Assembly (NCBI GenBank): GCA_024231375.1
Contig: JAAEQP010000471.1
Location: forward strand, 1-14,559
Source: a bacterium
Lineage (GTDB): Bacteria > Hydrogenedentota > Hydrogenedentia > Hydrogenedentiales > SLHB01
DNA length: 14,559 nucleotides
Direction: 5' to 3'
Shown here: piece after piece, positions 8,015 through 14,552 of the stretch
Layout: each line of letters starts with the position of its first letter
How positions within the stretch are numbered: position 1 is the stretch's first letter
Notes under the pieces: model-generated
Told to the model about the DNA's origin: nothing
Database searches by the model: none
What the model saw: only the letters and a program-made list of their open reading frames with translations
Made by a program: the position numbers and the translations under genes

Positions 8015-8046
8015 CCCTCTCCAACGGGAGAGGGTTGGGGTGAGGG
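8015..8046. repeat. CCCTCTCC/GGAGAGGG hairpin with GGGGTGAGGG flank
   Basis: CCCTCTCC at 8015-8022 pairs with GGAGAGGG at 8027-8034 over an AACG loop and is followed by TTGGGGTGAGGG. This hairpin and flank are of a type scattered in many high-GC bacterial genomes between genes. Confidence 0.6.
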
Positions 8047-8102
8047 CTCTCTTCTGCGCTGTTGCGGGTGGATCCAGGGTGGCGGCGCACTACTGCGCGC
8101 CC

Positions 8103-8122
8103 GGCTCCGCCGAAGCGGAGCC
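8103..8122. repeat. Perfect 8-bp hairpin, sister of 7908-7951
   Basis: GGCTCCGC at 8103-8110 and GCGGAGCC at 8115-8122 flank a CGAA tetraloop. The 3' part GAAGCGGAGCCCC is the same as in the hairpin ending at 7951. Confidence 0.6.
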
Positions 8123-8183
8123 CCCTCCCCGTGCCCGGTAGGTCGCCGTTCCCTCTTCGCCAAGGGCCTGCGTGCGATCGCCT

Positions 8184-8229
8184 GGTAGGGGTAGGGGAGA
8201 CCGGGCAATCGGTCTTCCCTACCCCTATC
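8184..8229. repeat. Long 20-bp-stem hairpin
   Basis: Bases 8184-8203 pair with 8210-8229 without any mismatch (two G-T pairs) around the six-base loop GGCAAT. The arms contain the near-repeat TAGGGGTAGGGGAGACC. It lies between divergent genes, about 200 bases before the permease promoter, so it is not an ordinary terminator of either neighbour and is better seen as a palindromic dispersed element. Confidence 0.7.
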
Positions 8230-8297
8230 CCGTCGCCACGTCTGCATTGCCTCGACCACGTGAAACGTCAGGGCCCTACGTCCCCGAACAACCCCTC

Positions 8298-8329
8298 CAC
8301 GTCATCCCGAGCGAAGTCGAGGGATCTCT
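8298..8329 (+). repeat. 32-bp direct repeat, left copy
   Basis: CACGTCATCCCGAGCG..., 32 bases, is identical to 14521-14552 in the same orientation. The two copies stand on either side of the three-permease block. It is related to the GTCAT...ATCTC repeats at 8375 and 12070. Confidence 0.85.
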
Positions 8330-8374
8330 TGCCCCAGCGACCATAGCGGTTCCACGATACGGAGCCTCCCTTCC

Positions 8375-8406
8375 CCGTCATTCTGAACGAAGTGAAGAAT
8401 CTCGTT
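8375..8406 (+). repeat. Dispersed GTCAT-ATCTC repeat
   Basis: This 32-base unit (CCGTCATTCTGAACGAAG...) differs by a single base from 12070-12101. It lacks the inverted partner half seen there. Confidence 0.8.
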
Positions 8407-8431
8407 CACCCGTTGGCTTCCCCGGATCCCC

Positions 8432-8461
8432 TTGATCGAACGCCCGTCCCTCTGCCATAAC
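8432..8461 (+). promoter_or_regulatory. Promoter of first permease gene
   Basis: TTGATC at 8432-8437 and CATAAC at 8456-8461 are 18 bases apart, and the -10 is preceded by TGC. TGCCATAAC is repeated exactly in front of the second permease gene, and TTGATCG plus the intervening C-rich spacer is similar in front of the third. Confidence 0.5.
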
Positions 8462-8486
8462 CTCTGTGGGCGTAACGGGGTCGTGT

Positions 8487-8493
8487 GGAGGGG
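8487..8493 (+). promoter_or_regulatory. Ribosome binding site that decides a TTG start
   Basis: GGAGGGG at 8487-8493 lies six bases before TTG 8500. It rules against the GTG at 8485, which would place the site inside the gene. Confidence 0.7.
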
Positions 8494-8499
8494 TTCAGG

Positions 8500-10230
8500 T
8501 TGTTTCCGTCTATCGCATTGCTTCGCCGCGAACTGCTGACGCGGTTCCGCCAAGGGCGCACCTTCTCGTTTCTCGCCATCAGTATCGTGGCCGCCACCCT
8601 CCCCGCCGTCGTCAAGTGGGCCAATTTCCCTACCGTCGTCAATGTCGAGTACTTCTACTCGGGCGATGTCGCGCGCGGCATCATCGACTACGCGGCCACG
8701 TTCCTCATGCTGGGCTGCGGCGTATTCGTCCCGGCCTTGGCCGCCACGTCGTTCACCGAGGAGCGCGACACCGGCACCATCGATCAACTCCACATGGCCC
8801 TGCTGCGGCCGACAGGCATGGTGCTGGCCAAGTGCTTGAGCGCCATCGGGTTCTACGTCGCCGTCATTATCGGCACGCTCCCCATTATCGCCACCGCCTT
8901 CTTCCTCTTGGGCGTCGAATGGCAACGCCTCATCATCGACTACAGCCTTGTGCTGGCCTTCAGCGTTATCTGTGCGACAGCCGGCGTCTACGCATCCGTG
9001 GTCTACCGAAACACACTCACCGCCATCGTCATGGGATACGTGGCCGCCCTTATCGGCATCGGTATCCTGCCGTCGGCCGCCGCCTTTCTGGTGGCACTCG
9101 TCGGAGGCTCAGCGGCGTCCGGAGGACTTGAAGAGATCTCCGCCATCATATCGCCCGCATTCGCCTTGGGCTACAACGTCCTCGACAACCTCGGATGGGA
9201 TCGATTCTGGATGAACATGGTCTATTGCGGGAGCGTGTCCCTGTGCTTCGTAGTCCTGGCAGTGATGCGCCTCCAATTCCAGGTCCTCCACGACGCAGTC
9301 ACCGCCGAACGCATTCCCGACGGGCGGCTCCAACGGCTGATGCGCCAGATTGCCAAGCGCCGGCCGAGGCGCAGTCCCATGTGGCACGGGTTCAACCCCG
9401 TGCTTCAGCGTGAACTCCGATGGAACCCACTGACCAGGACCAGGACGGTCGTGTACATCTTCACGGGCACGCTTCTCCTGAACCTGGTTTCCTATGCGGT
9501 GCTGGTCGTGTATGCGCGCAGCAGGTTCCCGTGGTTCAACGTCGAATTCCAGCCGGTCGCCTTCTGGTTCTACGAGCAACTGGCCGTGTTTCTCGTCATC
9601 ATCCCTATGTTAGCGGCGGCCTCGCTGGCCCGCGAAACGGAATCCGGCAACCTCGACCTCCTCCGCACCACCTTCCTCAGTCCGCGCGATATCTTCCGCG
9701 GCAAAGCCTACGCCGCATTGTTGCCCGTGTGCGCTGCGCTGGCAGGCTCGGCGCTGGCGTGCATGTTCGCCCTTACCCTCGTCGGTGAGACGCGGCGAGC
9801 CGCCATCATGACGGGGTTCGGCACACTCGCCGTCTCTTCCGCGACCGCCTACGGACTCACCCTTCTGGCCTCCGCGCTGGCCAAACGCACCTCCGTGGCA
9901 CTGGTCCTGAGCTTCTGTCTGATCGCGGGTGTGTTCCTGTTCAGCTACGGCATCGCGCGCACGGGATATGAGGCCATATTCGTGTCGGAGTCCGATGTCT
10001 ATGCGGGATCGTCTCCGCCCCCGCAACGGGTAGCAGCTTTCGAAAGAGCGCGGGACGGGTTGGCGTTTCTGTCGCCCATCACCGCCTTCCACCGCAACGC
10101 AAGGGGTAGGGGCGACTCGCTTCCCACGCGGTACTGGATCGTGAATTGCAGCGTATTTCTACTCGTCGCATGCGGCCTGTTCTACGGAGCTGAAATCGCG
10201 TTCCACCGTCTCCGAATGCGCACCACCTGA
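8500..10230 (+). CDS. Two-half ABC-2 type transporter permease, copy 1
   Basis: The 576-residue integral membrane protein is the first of three paralogs. Each half starts with a cytoplasmic helix (IALLRREL at about 5-12; NPVLQREL at 299-306). Each also has the cytoplasmic coupling motif of ABC-2 permeases (EERDTGTIDQL at 87-97; RETESGNLDLL at 378-388), followed by long hydrophobic helices. The halves are joined by a basic linker, residues about 257-298 (IAKRRPRRS). A single chain thus seems to supply both permease halves. ABC-2 permeases move lipids, polysaccharides, drugs or ions with a separate ATPase, but none is encoded in the window. The TTG start is chosen from the ribosome binding site and from alignment with copy 2 (MFPSIALLRREL versus MLSSVALIRREL). 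Substrate unknown. Confidence 0.85.
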   Translation: MFPSIALLRRELLTRFRQGRTFSFLAISIVAATLPAVVKWANFPTVVNVEYFYSGDVARGIIDYAATFLMLGCGVFVPALAATSFTEERDTGTIDQLHMALLRPTGMVLAKCLSAIGFYVAVIIGTLPIIATAFFLLGVEWQRLIIDYSLVLAFSVICATAGVYASVVYRNTLTAIVMGYVAALIGIGILPSAAAFLVALVGGSAASGGLEEISAIISPAFALGYNVLDNLGWDRFWMNMVYCGSVSLCFVVLAVMRLQFQVLHDAVTAERIPDGRLQRLMRQIAKRRPRRSPMWHGFNPVLQRELRWNPLTRTRTVVYIFTGTLLLNLVSYAVLVVYARSRFPWFNVEFQPVAFWFYEQLAVFLVIIPMLAAASLARETESGNLDLLRTTFLSPRDIFRGKAYAALLPVCAALAGSALACMFALTLVGETRRAAIMTGFGTLAVSSATAYGLTLLASALAKRTSVALVLSFCLIAGVFLFSYGIARTGYEAIFVSESDVYAGSSPPPQRVAAFERARDGLAFLSPITAFHRNARGRGDSLPTRYWIVNCSVFLLVACGLFYGAEIAFHRLRMRTT

Positions 10231-10240
10231 CCGGGGGATC

Positions 10241-10269
10241 TTGACTCGCCGGGGCGGCGCTGCCATAAC
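10241..10269 (+). promoter_or_regulatory. Promoter of second permease gene
   Basis: TTGACT at 10241-10246 and CATAAC at 10264-10269 are 17 bases apart, with TGC before the -10. It sits in the 72-base gap after copy 1 and leaves a leader of about 27 bases, so copy 2 is probably transcribed on its own as well as by read-through. Confidence 0.55.
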
Positions 10270-10302
10270 TGACTCAGGAAGTGTGGTTTACGAGGTAGTG
10301 CC

Positions 10303-12018
10303 ATGCTCTCTTCCGTTGCCCTGATACGCCGGGAATTGCTCGACAGCGCCACGCGCATGCGTACGCTGGTGATTCTCGTGTGCAGCGTGGGGTTGGCGTC
10401 GGCGCCCGCCGTCGTCCACTGGCTGAACCTGCCCAGCGAAGTGACGGCTGAGTATTTCATGTCCGGCGGCATCTCGCGCGCCATCGTAGGTCAGACCGCC
10501 GCCGCGCTGCTCGCCGGATGCGCCCTGTTCATCACAGGCATGGCGGCCCTGTCGCTCACGGAAGAACGCGAGAGCGGCACCCTCGACGATGTCCGCATGT
10601 CGCTGATCCGCCCCATCGGGTTGGTGGCCGCGAAATGCCTCAATGCCGTGGCCTTCTTCGTCTTGGTCATCATCGCCACGCTCCCCGCCGTCGCCACCGT
10701 GTTCTTTCTGGTTGGACTGGAATGGGACGCACTCATCCAGGCCTTCGGGATCGTGCTCGCGTCCTGCTTCATGTGCGCCGCGGCGGGCCTCGCCGCGGCG
10801 GCATTCGCGAAAGACGCCGCGCCGGTGCTGATTTGGTCGTACGCCGGTGCGTTGTTGCTTCTGTGCAATCCCGTCGCCTCGGCCCTGAGGCTGACGTCCA
10901 GTGCGCCCGCGAGCCACTCTATCGCGGCGGTTCTCTCGCCCCTCTTCGCGATCCGACACGTGCTCGACGGGCGGTTGACCTGGCCCGAGTTCGCCATGGC
11001 GATCGGCGTGCAGATCGGCACTGCTCTGGCACTGATCGGTCTCGCGGCATACCTGATTGCTCGCGGTGAACCGCGTCGGGTTCGCTGGAACACCGCCGGC
11101 CCACGCTCCGAAACTTTCAAACGCCTGATGGACCGGGTGCTGCGCCCACGGAAGCGACGCGGCGCGCTTGAGGAAGACCGGAATCCCGTGTTTCTCAAAG
11201 AAGTGTACTGGGGGTGGGGAAGCGCCTCGCGCACGCTGGTGCTTGTGTTCTACGGAACCCTTGTCCTGTTTCTGGCAGCCGCCTGGTTCCTGTTTGGCTG
11301 GCCGAGGAGCTACGTGCTGGCGTATCAACTCGGACTCTATGGTGACGAGGCCGAACTCCGGATGTGGCTTCTTCTTCAGATGACTCTGGTCCTGCTGGTC
11401 GGGCCCATATTCGCCGCGAACCTCGTCGCGAAGGAGCATAGGGAAGGGTCCATGGACTTCCTGCGTCTGTCACTTCTCGACTCGCGCGTCGTCTTCAGCG
11501 GAAAAGCGTTCGCGGCGATGCTGCCCGTGATCGCGTGCGTGGCGGCCGTCGCGCTGGCCGATGGCATTGTGTACCAATTCATCATGAATCACGCGCGTAG
11601 CGACGCCATGCTGACCGGCTTCCTGACCACGGCCGTCTGCGGCATCGTCGGGTTGAGCCTGACGCTTCTGGCCATGGCGCTTGCCAAACGCATGTCGTCT
11701 GTCCTGGGCCTGTCCCTCGTGTTTGCAGGCCTCTTCGGAGGTGTCGTCTACTGGCTTGTGAGCAAGATCGCAGAACTCTGGGCAGGCGACCCATCCGCTC
11801 CCGCCTCCGGATGGGGACGGCACCTGGTCCAAGTCCTGCACAACGCCGTTTCCTGCCTCTCGCCCATGGCGCTGTTCTTCAACAACTGGGGCAAAGCAGA
11901 AACGACACTGTACACCGCGCATTTCGGGATCGGGATCGCGGTTCAGATCCTGTTCTGCGTGCTCGTGGTCGTCGTCGCAAGCCGTGCCTTTCGACGCCGC
12001 CACATGGTGGACTCGTGA
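10303..12018 (+). CDS. Two-half ABC-2 type transporter permease, copy 2
   Basis: The 571-residue paralog of copy 1 starts at ATG with GAGG seven bases before it. The first coupling motif EERESGTLDDV is at 87-97, the second KEHREGSMDFL at about 377-387, and the second half begins with NPVFLKEV at 294-301. The stretch TLPAVATVFFLVGLEW in the first half is nearly the same in all three copies, as is an SPMALFFN segment near the C-terminus. The second motif has His and Met where the other copies keep Thr or Arg and Leu, so this half is the more diverged. The first cytoplasmic helix is IRRELLDSATRMRT, again positively charged. No ATPase partner is encoded nearby. Family call firm, cargo unknown. 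Confidence 0.86.
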   Translation: MLSSVALIRRELLDSATRMRTLVILVCSVGLASAPAVVHWLNLPSEVTAEYFMSGGISRAIVGQTAAALLAGCALFITGMAALSLTEERESGTLDDVRMSLIRPIGLVAAKCLNAVAFFVLVIIATLPAVATVFFLVGLEWDALIQAFGIVLASCFMCAAAGLAAAAFAKDAAPVLIWSYAGALLLLCNPVASALRLTSSAPASHSIAAVLSPLFAIRHVLDGRLTWPEFAMAIGVQIGTALALIGLAAYLIARGEPRRVRWNTAGPRSETFKRLMDRVLRPRKRRGALEEDRNPVFLKEVYWGWGSASRTLVLVFYGTLVLFLAAAWFLFGWPRSYVLAYQLGLYGDEAELRMWLLLQMTLVLLVGPIFAANLVAKEHREGSMDFLRLSLLDSRVVFSGKAFAAMLPVIACVAAVALADGIVYQFIMNHARSDAMLTGFLTTAVCGIVGLSLTLLAMALAKRMSSVLGLSLVFAGLFGGVVYWLVSKIAELWAGDPSAPASGWGRHLVQVLHNAVSCLSPMALFFNNWGKAETTLYTAHFGIGIAVQILFCVLVVVVASRAFRRRHMVDS

Positions 12019-12069
12019 CGCCTTGGAGCGGCACGGCCACGCAACCGATAGGGAATTGATGGCCGCCCA

Positions 12070-12154
12070 CCGTCATCCTGAACGAAGTGAAGAATCTCGT
12101 TTCCCCGGCAACTTCCCTGGAGCGCGAGACGCTTCGCTGGCGCTCAGCATGACG
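12070..12154. repeat. 84-bp inverted-repeat element
   Basis: The left half (12070-12101, CCGTCATCCTGAACGAAG...) is answered by an imperfect inverted half at 12125-12154 (CGAGACGCTTCGC...GCATGACG). The outer CGTCAT/ATGACG ends and the inner TCTCG/CGAGA match exactly. It looks like a small non-coding element of which 8375-8406, 8298-8329 and 14521-14552 are single halves. Confidence 0.75.
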
Positions 12155-12211
12155 CGGGGGCAGGGCCGACGTTGAAGAAGTCATATGCCCGCAAGAGCAG
12201 AAGCGACAAAC

Positions 12212-12277
12212 GGGGACTGCCAAGCTCTGGTGTCCCATTATTGCGCTTCCTAGGGCAACAATGGGTGGCTGTCCCCC
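12212..12277. repeat. Two-tier palindrome with GGGACTG/CTGTCCC arms
   Basis: GGGGACTGCCA (12212-12222) pairs with TGGCTGTCCCC (12266-12276) with one T/T mismatch. Inside, CCCATTATTGC (12234-12244) pairs with GCAACAATGGG (12255-12265) with one mismatch. An 11-base bulge lies on the left side only. Confidence 0.65.
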
Positions 12278-12361
12278 GCTTATCTTCACGCTTCACTCGG
12301 CCGCAGTCCGGCCCCTTGTGTGCAGCGCTCTCAGAGAACGCCGAGAACAGGAGCGAAAACG

Positions 12362-12417
12362 CCGGGACTGACCCCAGCGAAGTCCGCCGTAGGCGGACGA
12401 AGACGGGTCTGTCCCTG
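12362..12417. repeat. Second palindrome with GGGACTG/CTGTCCC arms
   Basis: Outer arms CCGGGACTGACCC (12362-12374) and GGGTCTGTCCCTG (12405-12417) pair with two mismatches. They enclose a perfect inner hairpin, GTCCGCC/GGCGGAC (12382-12398) with a GTA loop. The outer arms share the GGGACTG and CTGTCCC words, and the same T/T mismatch, with the palindrome at 12212-12277. Confidence 0.65.
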
Positions 12418-12559
12418 GCCTTTTCGCGGGCTTCGTAAACAACTCGCGGCCTCTTTGTGAATCAGGACACCCGCAAGCTGCCGCTTGAGGGTGGCACACC
12501 TGACAAGGCTACCTGACCGCAACGGTCCACTTGAGTGCCATTGCCCTGCACCCCCCCGA

Positions 12560-12589
12560 TTGATCGTTCCGCCCATCCCGCGCCATCAT
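12560..12589 (+). promoter_or_regulatory. Possible promoter of third permease gene
   Basis: TTGATC at 12560-12565 and CATCAT at 12584-12589 are 18 bases apart. The TTGATCG start and the C-rich spacer resemble the site in front of copy 1, but the -10 is poorer. Confidence 0.35.
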
Positions 12590-12637
12590 AGAGAGGACTT
12601 GAGCCACGGCCGCCGACGTTACCGCTCATGGGGGGGG

Positions 12638-12642
12638 GGAGG
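12638..12642 (+). promoter_or_regulatory. Ribosome binding site next to a G10 tract
   Basis: GGAGG at 12638-12642 lies six bases before TTG 12649 and is fused to a run of ten G (12630-12639). If the ATG at 12628 were the start, this site would be coding and that ATG would have no good site before it. Confidence 0.6.
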
Positions 12643-12648
12643 TCCTCG

Positions 12649-14433
12649 TTGATTCCGTTGATTGCGCTGGTGAAGCGCGAACTACTGACCAGTCTGCGCC
12701 GGACGCGTGCATTCGTGTTCCTGTGCGTATGCGTGTGCGCCGTCGCGTGGCCCGTGATTCTCGTGTGGGCCACCATGCCAACGCAGGTCGGCGCGAACTA
12801 CTTCCAATCGGGCGGGGCCGCGTCGCAGATGGTGGGCCTCGCCGCCTACGCGCTGCTGTTCACCTGCGGCCTGTTCGTACCCGCCATGGCATCCTCCGGC
12901 ATCGTCGAAGAGCGGATACGCGGCACCCTGGACCAACTCGAACTGGCGTTTGTGAATCCGAGTGGCATGGTGGCTGCCAAGATCGTCAATGCTGTGGGCT
13001 TCTTCCTCATCCTCGTAGTCGGCACACTCCCCTTCGTTGCCACGACGTTCTTTCTGGTCGGCGTTGAGTGGAAAGTCGTCGTGCAAGCCTACGCCCTCGT
13101 GCTGGCAAGCTGCGTGAGTTGCGCCGCCGTGGGCCTGCTGGCCTCCGCCTACTTCCGCCGCACGTCGTCCGCCGTCGCCGCGGGCTACATGCTCGCCTGG
13201 GCCTTGCTCGGAGTCCCCTCAATCGTGGCGTTGTTCATCAACGCGGCCGCGGGGCGGCTCGTGCGTTCCGGCATCTTCGAGCCTGTCGTCGGCCTCTTCG
13301 CGCCGATCCTGGCCTTGGACACCGTCATCACCGGCCACTACCCGTGGTGGCTGTTCGGGATTGCTCTGGCCTATCAGATAGCCGCCGCGGTCGCCGCCGT
13401 GACCCTGACCATCCTATTGCTCACCACGCGAAGCCACGAGGAATCCATGCGGTTGCTGGGCAACGGCCGCGGGGGACGCATCTTCGCCCTGGTCCGTCGC
13501 GTCGCGCGATTCAGGAAGCTCGGGAACCGACGTCCTATCCCCGACCGGTGGAACCCCATCCTGCTTCGCGAAATCCGTTACGGCGTGCTCCGGTCGCGGA
13601 AATCCTTGTTTGCCATCGTTGGCCTGGGACTCGCGCTGTACGCGCTGTTCTTCTTGTGCGCCTTCGGAGGGAGCCGCGTCCGTGTGCTGGGGTTCAGGAT
13701 CGCTGAGCCCAAGGAGTTCTGGCTTCTGGCGCAGATGGGAGTCGTCGTTGTCACGGCGCCGCTGTTTGCCGCCCACGCGATCGCCCGCGAGCGCGATGCC
13801 GGTACGCTGGAACTTCTGCGGACCACGCTGCTGCGTCCCCGCGATGTGTTCCACGGCAAGGCCGCAAGCGCCGCGCTTCCCGTGCTGGCGTCGATCGCCG
13901 CATCGGCCCTGGCGATCGCGGGCTACCTTCTAGTGGCGTCTACGGAGAGCATCGACAGGTTCCGCGAACACGGGTTGCGGTTCGCCGTCCTCTGCTCGAC
14001 CATGTTCACCGGCGGCGTGACGATAGCGGTCTGTGCCGGCGTGTCCCTGTGTCTTGGCCTGTTCGCGTCGGTCTGCGTGCGGCGGGGATCGACGGCGCTC
14101 GTGCTGGCGCTCGTGCTGGTATTGGCCGTCTTCGTGCTGTCGGTAGCCTTGCCCTACGTAACCTTGGCCACGTTGCTCGATGACAGCTTCCATGGCTCCC
14201 TGGGGAGCGAAAAGGTCAAGGCGCTCCGAACGTTCTGTTCGTTCTGCTCGCCACCCGCAGCGTTCTACGCAAACACCGTGATCCAGAGGCCTGCGTACAA
14301 GCTGCCCGAAGGCGGCGTCATGGCCCACGTGACCGTCTACTGGGCCGGCAACATCGCCACCTTCTCGGCCTTCGCGCTGGCCGTGTACCTCGCCGCCCTG
14401 GGGATCTTCACGAAGCGGTTTCGGGCGGGGTAG
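12649..14433 (+). CDS. Two-half ABC-2 type transporter permease, copy 3
   Basis: The 594-residue third paralog starts at TTG, giving MIPLIALVKRELLTSLRRTRAF, which lines up with copies 1 and 2 and again puts the first motif (EERIRGTLDQL) at 87-97. The second half begins at NPILLREI (302-309) and has RERDAGTLELLRTTLLRPRDVFHGK from residue 380, the closest of the three to the standard ABC-2 motif. Many hydrophobic helices follow, and an SPPAAFYAN segment near the C-terminus matches copies 1 and 2. An ATG at 12628 would add seven residues, mostly coded by the G10 tract. The gene is split from copy 2 by 630 bases of repeats, so it is likely a separate transcript. Cargo and ATPase are unknown. Confidence 0.85.
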   Translation: MIPLIALVKRELLTSLRRTRAFVFLCVCVCAVAWPVILVWATMPTQVGANYFQSGGAASQMVGLAAYALLFTCGLFVPAMASSGIVEERIRGTLDQLELAFVNPSGMVAAKIVNAVGFFLILVVGTLPFVATTFFLVGVEWKVVVQAYALVLASCVSCAAVGLLASAYFRRTSSAVAAGYMLAWALLGVPSIVALFINAAAGRLVRSGIFEPVVGLFAPILALDTVITGHYPWWLFGIALAYQIAAAVAAVTLTILLLTTRSHEESMRLLGNGRGGRIFALVRRVARFRKLGNRRPIPDRWNPILLREIRYGVLRSRKSLFAIVGLGLALYALFFLCAFGGSRVRVLGFRIAEPKEFWLLAQMGVVVVTAPLFAAHAIARERDAGTLELLRTTLLRPRDVFHGKAASAALPVLASIAASALAIAGYLLVASTESIDRFREHGLRFAVLCSTMFTGGVTIAVCAGVSLCLGLFASVCVRRGSTALVLALVLVLAVFVLSVALPYVTLATLLDDSFHGSLGSEKVKALRTFCSFCSPPAAFYANTVIQRPAYKLPEGGVMAHVTVYWAGNIATFSAFALAVYLAALGIFTKRFRAG

Positions 14434-14520
14434 GGGATCCGATCGGACGAAAGGGCTTGGCGCCAGTGTGGCAGCACCGCCGGGGCCAAGAGTCTCGGCT
14501 CATCGCCAGACACCCCCCAT

Positions 14521-14552
14521 CACGTCATCCCGAGCGAAGTCGAGGGATCTCT
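14521..14552 (+). repeat. 32-bp direct repeat, right copy
   Basis: Identical over 32 bases, and in the same orientation, to 8298-8329. It lies 87 bases after the stop of permease copy 3, close to the window edge. The gap before it holds only a weak CTTGGC/GCCAAG inverted repeat (14456-14490). Confidence 0.85.

Larger units (their letters stand above)
7741..8431. other. Gene-free stretch packed with hairpins and repeats
   Basis: About 690 bases lie between the divergent ferritin and first permease genes without a credible gene. Besides the ferritin promoter it carries four separate hairpins (7908-7951, 8015-8034, 8103-8122, 8184-8229) and two copies of a dispersed GTCAT...ATCTC repeat (8298-8329, 8375-8406). 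Reading frames through it give low-complexity peptides typical of translated repeats. Confidence 0.75.
12019..12559. other. Gene-free stretch between permease copies 2 and 3
   Basis: About 540 bases carry no credible gene. They contain an 84-bp inverted repeat (12070-12154) and two structured palindromes (12212-12277, 12362-12417). The region between and after these shows no coding signal or ribosome binding site. An open frame at 12172-12438 runs through the palindromes and is not believed. Confidence 0.7.

Noticed and set aside
7741..8259. In-frame upstream extension of the ferritin frame to 343 residues
   Set aside because: It translates the hairpin repeats into low-complexity peptide, passes the promoter-like site, and the ferritin family begins at the MISKKMEKAL start, which has a good ribosome binding site.
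10288..11439. 383-residue minus-strand open frame
   Set aside because: It is antisense to permease copy 2, rich in Arg, Gln, Gly and His without any domain-like pattern, as antisense shadows of membrane proteins usually are.
12172..12438. 88-residue open frame between permeases 2 and 3
   Set aside because: It runs through both palindromes and shows no domain or convincing start.
8298..14552. Possible CRISPR array from the repeated 28-32 base units
   Set aside because: The four copies lie kilobases apart around genes, with no regular spacers and no cas genes.
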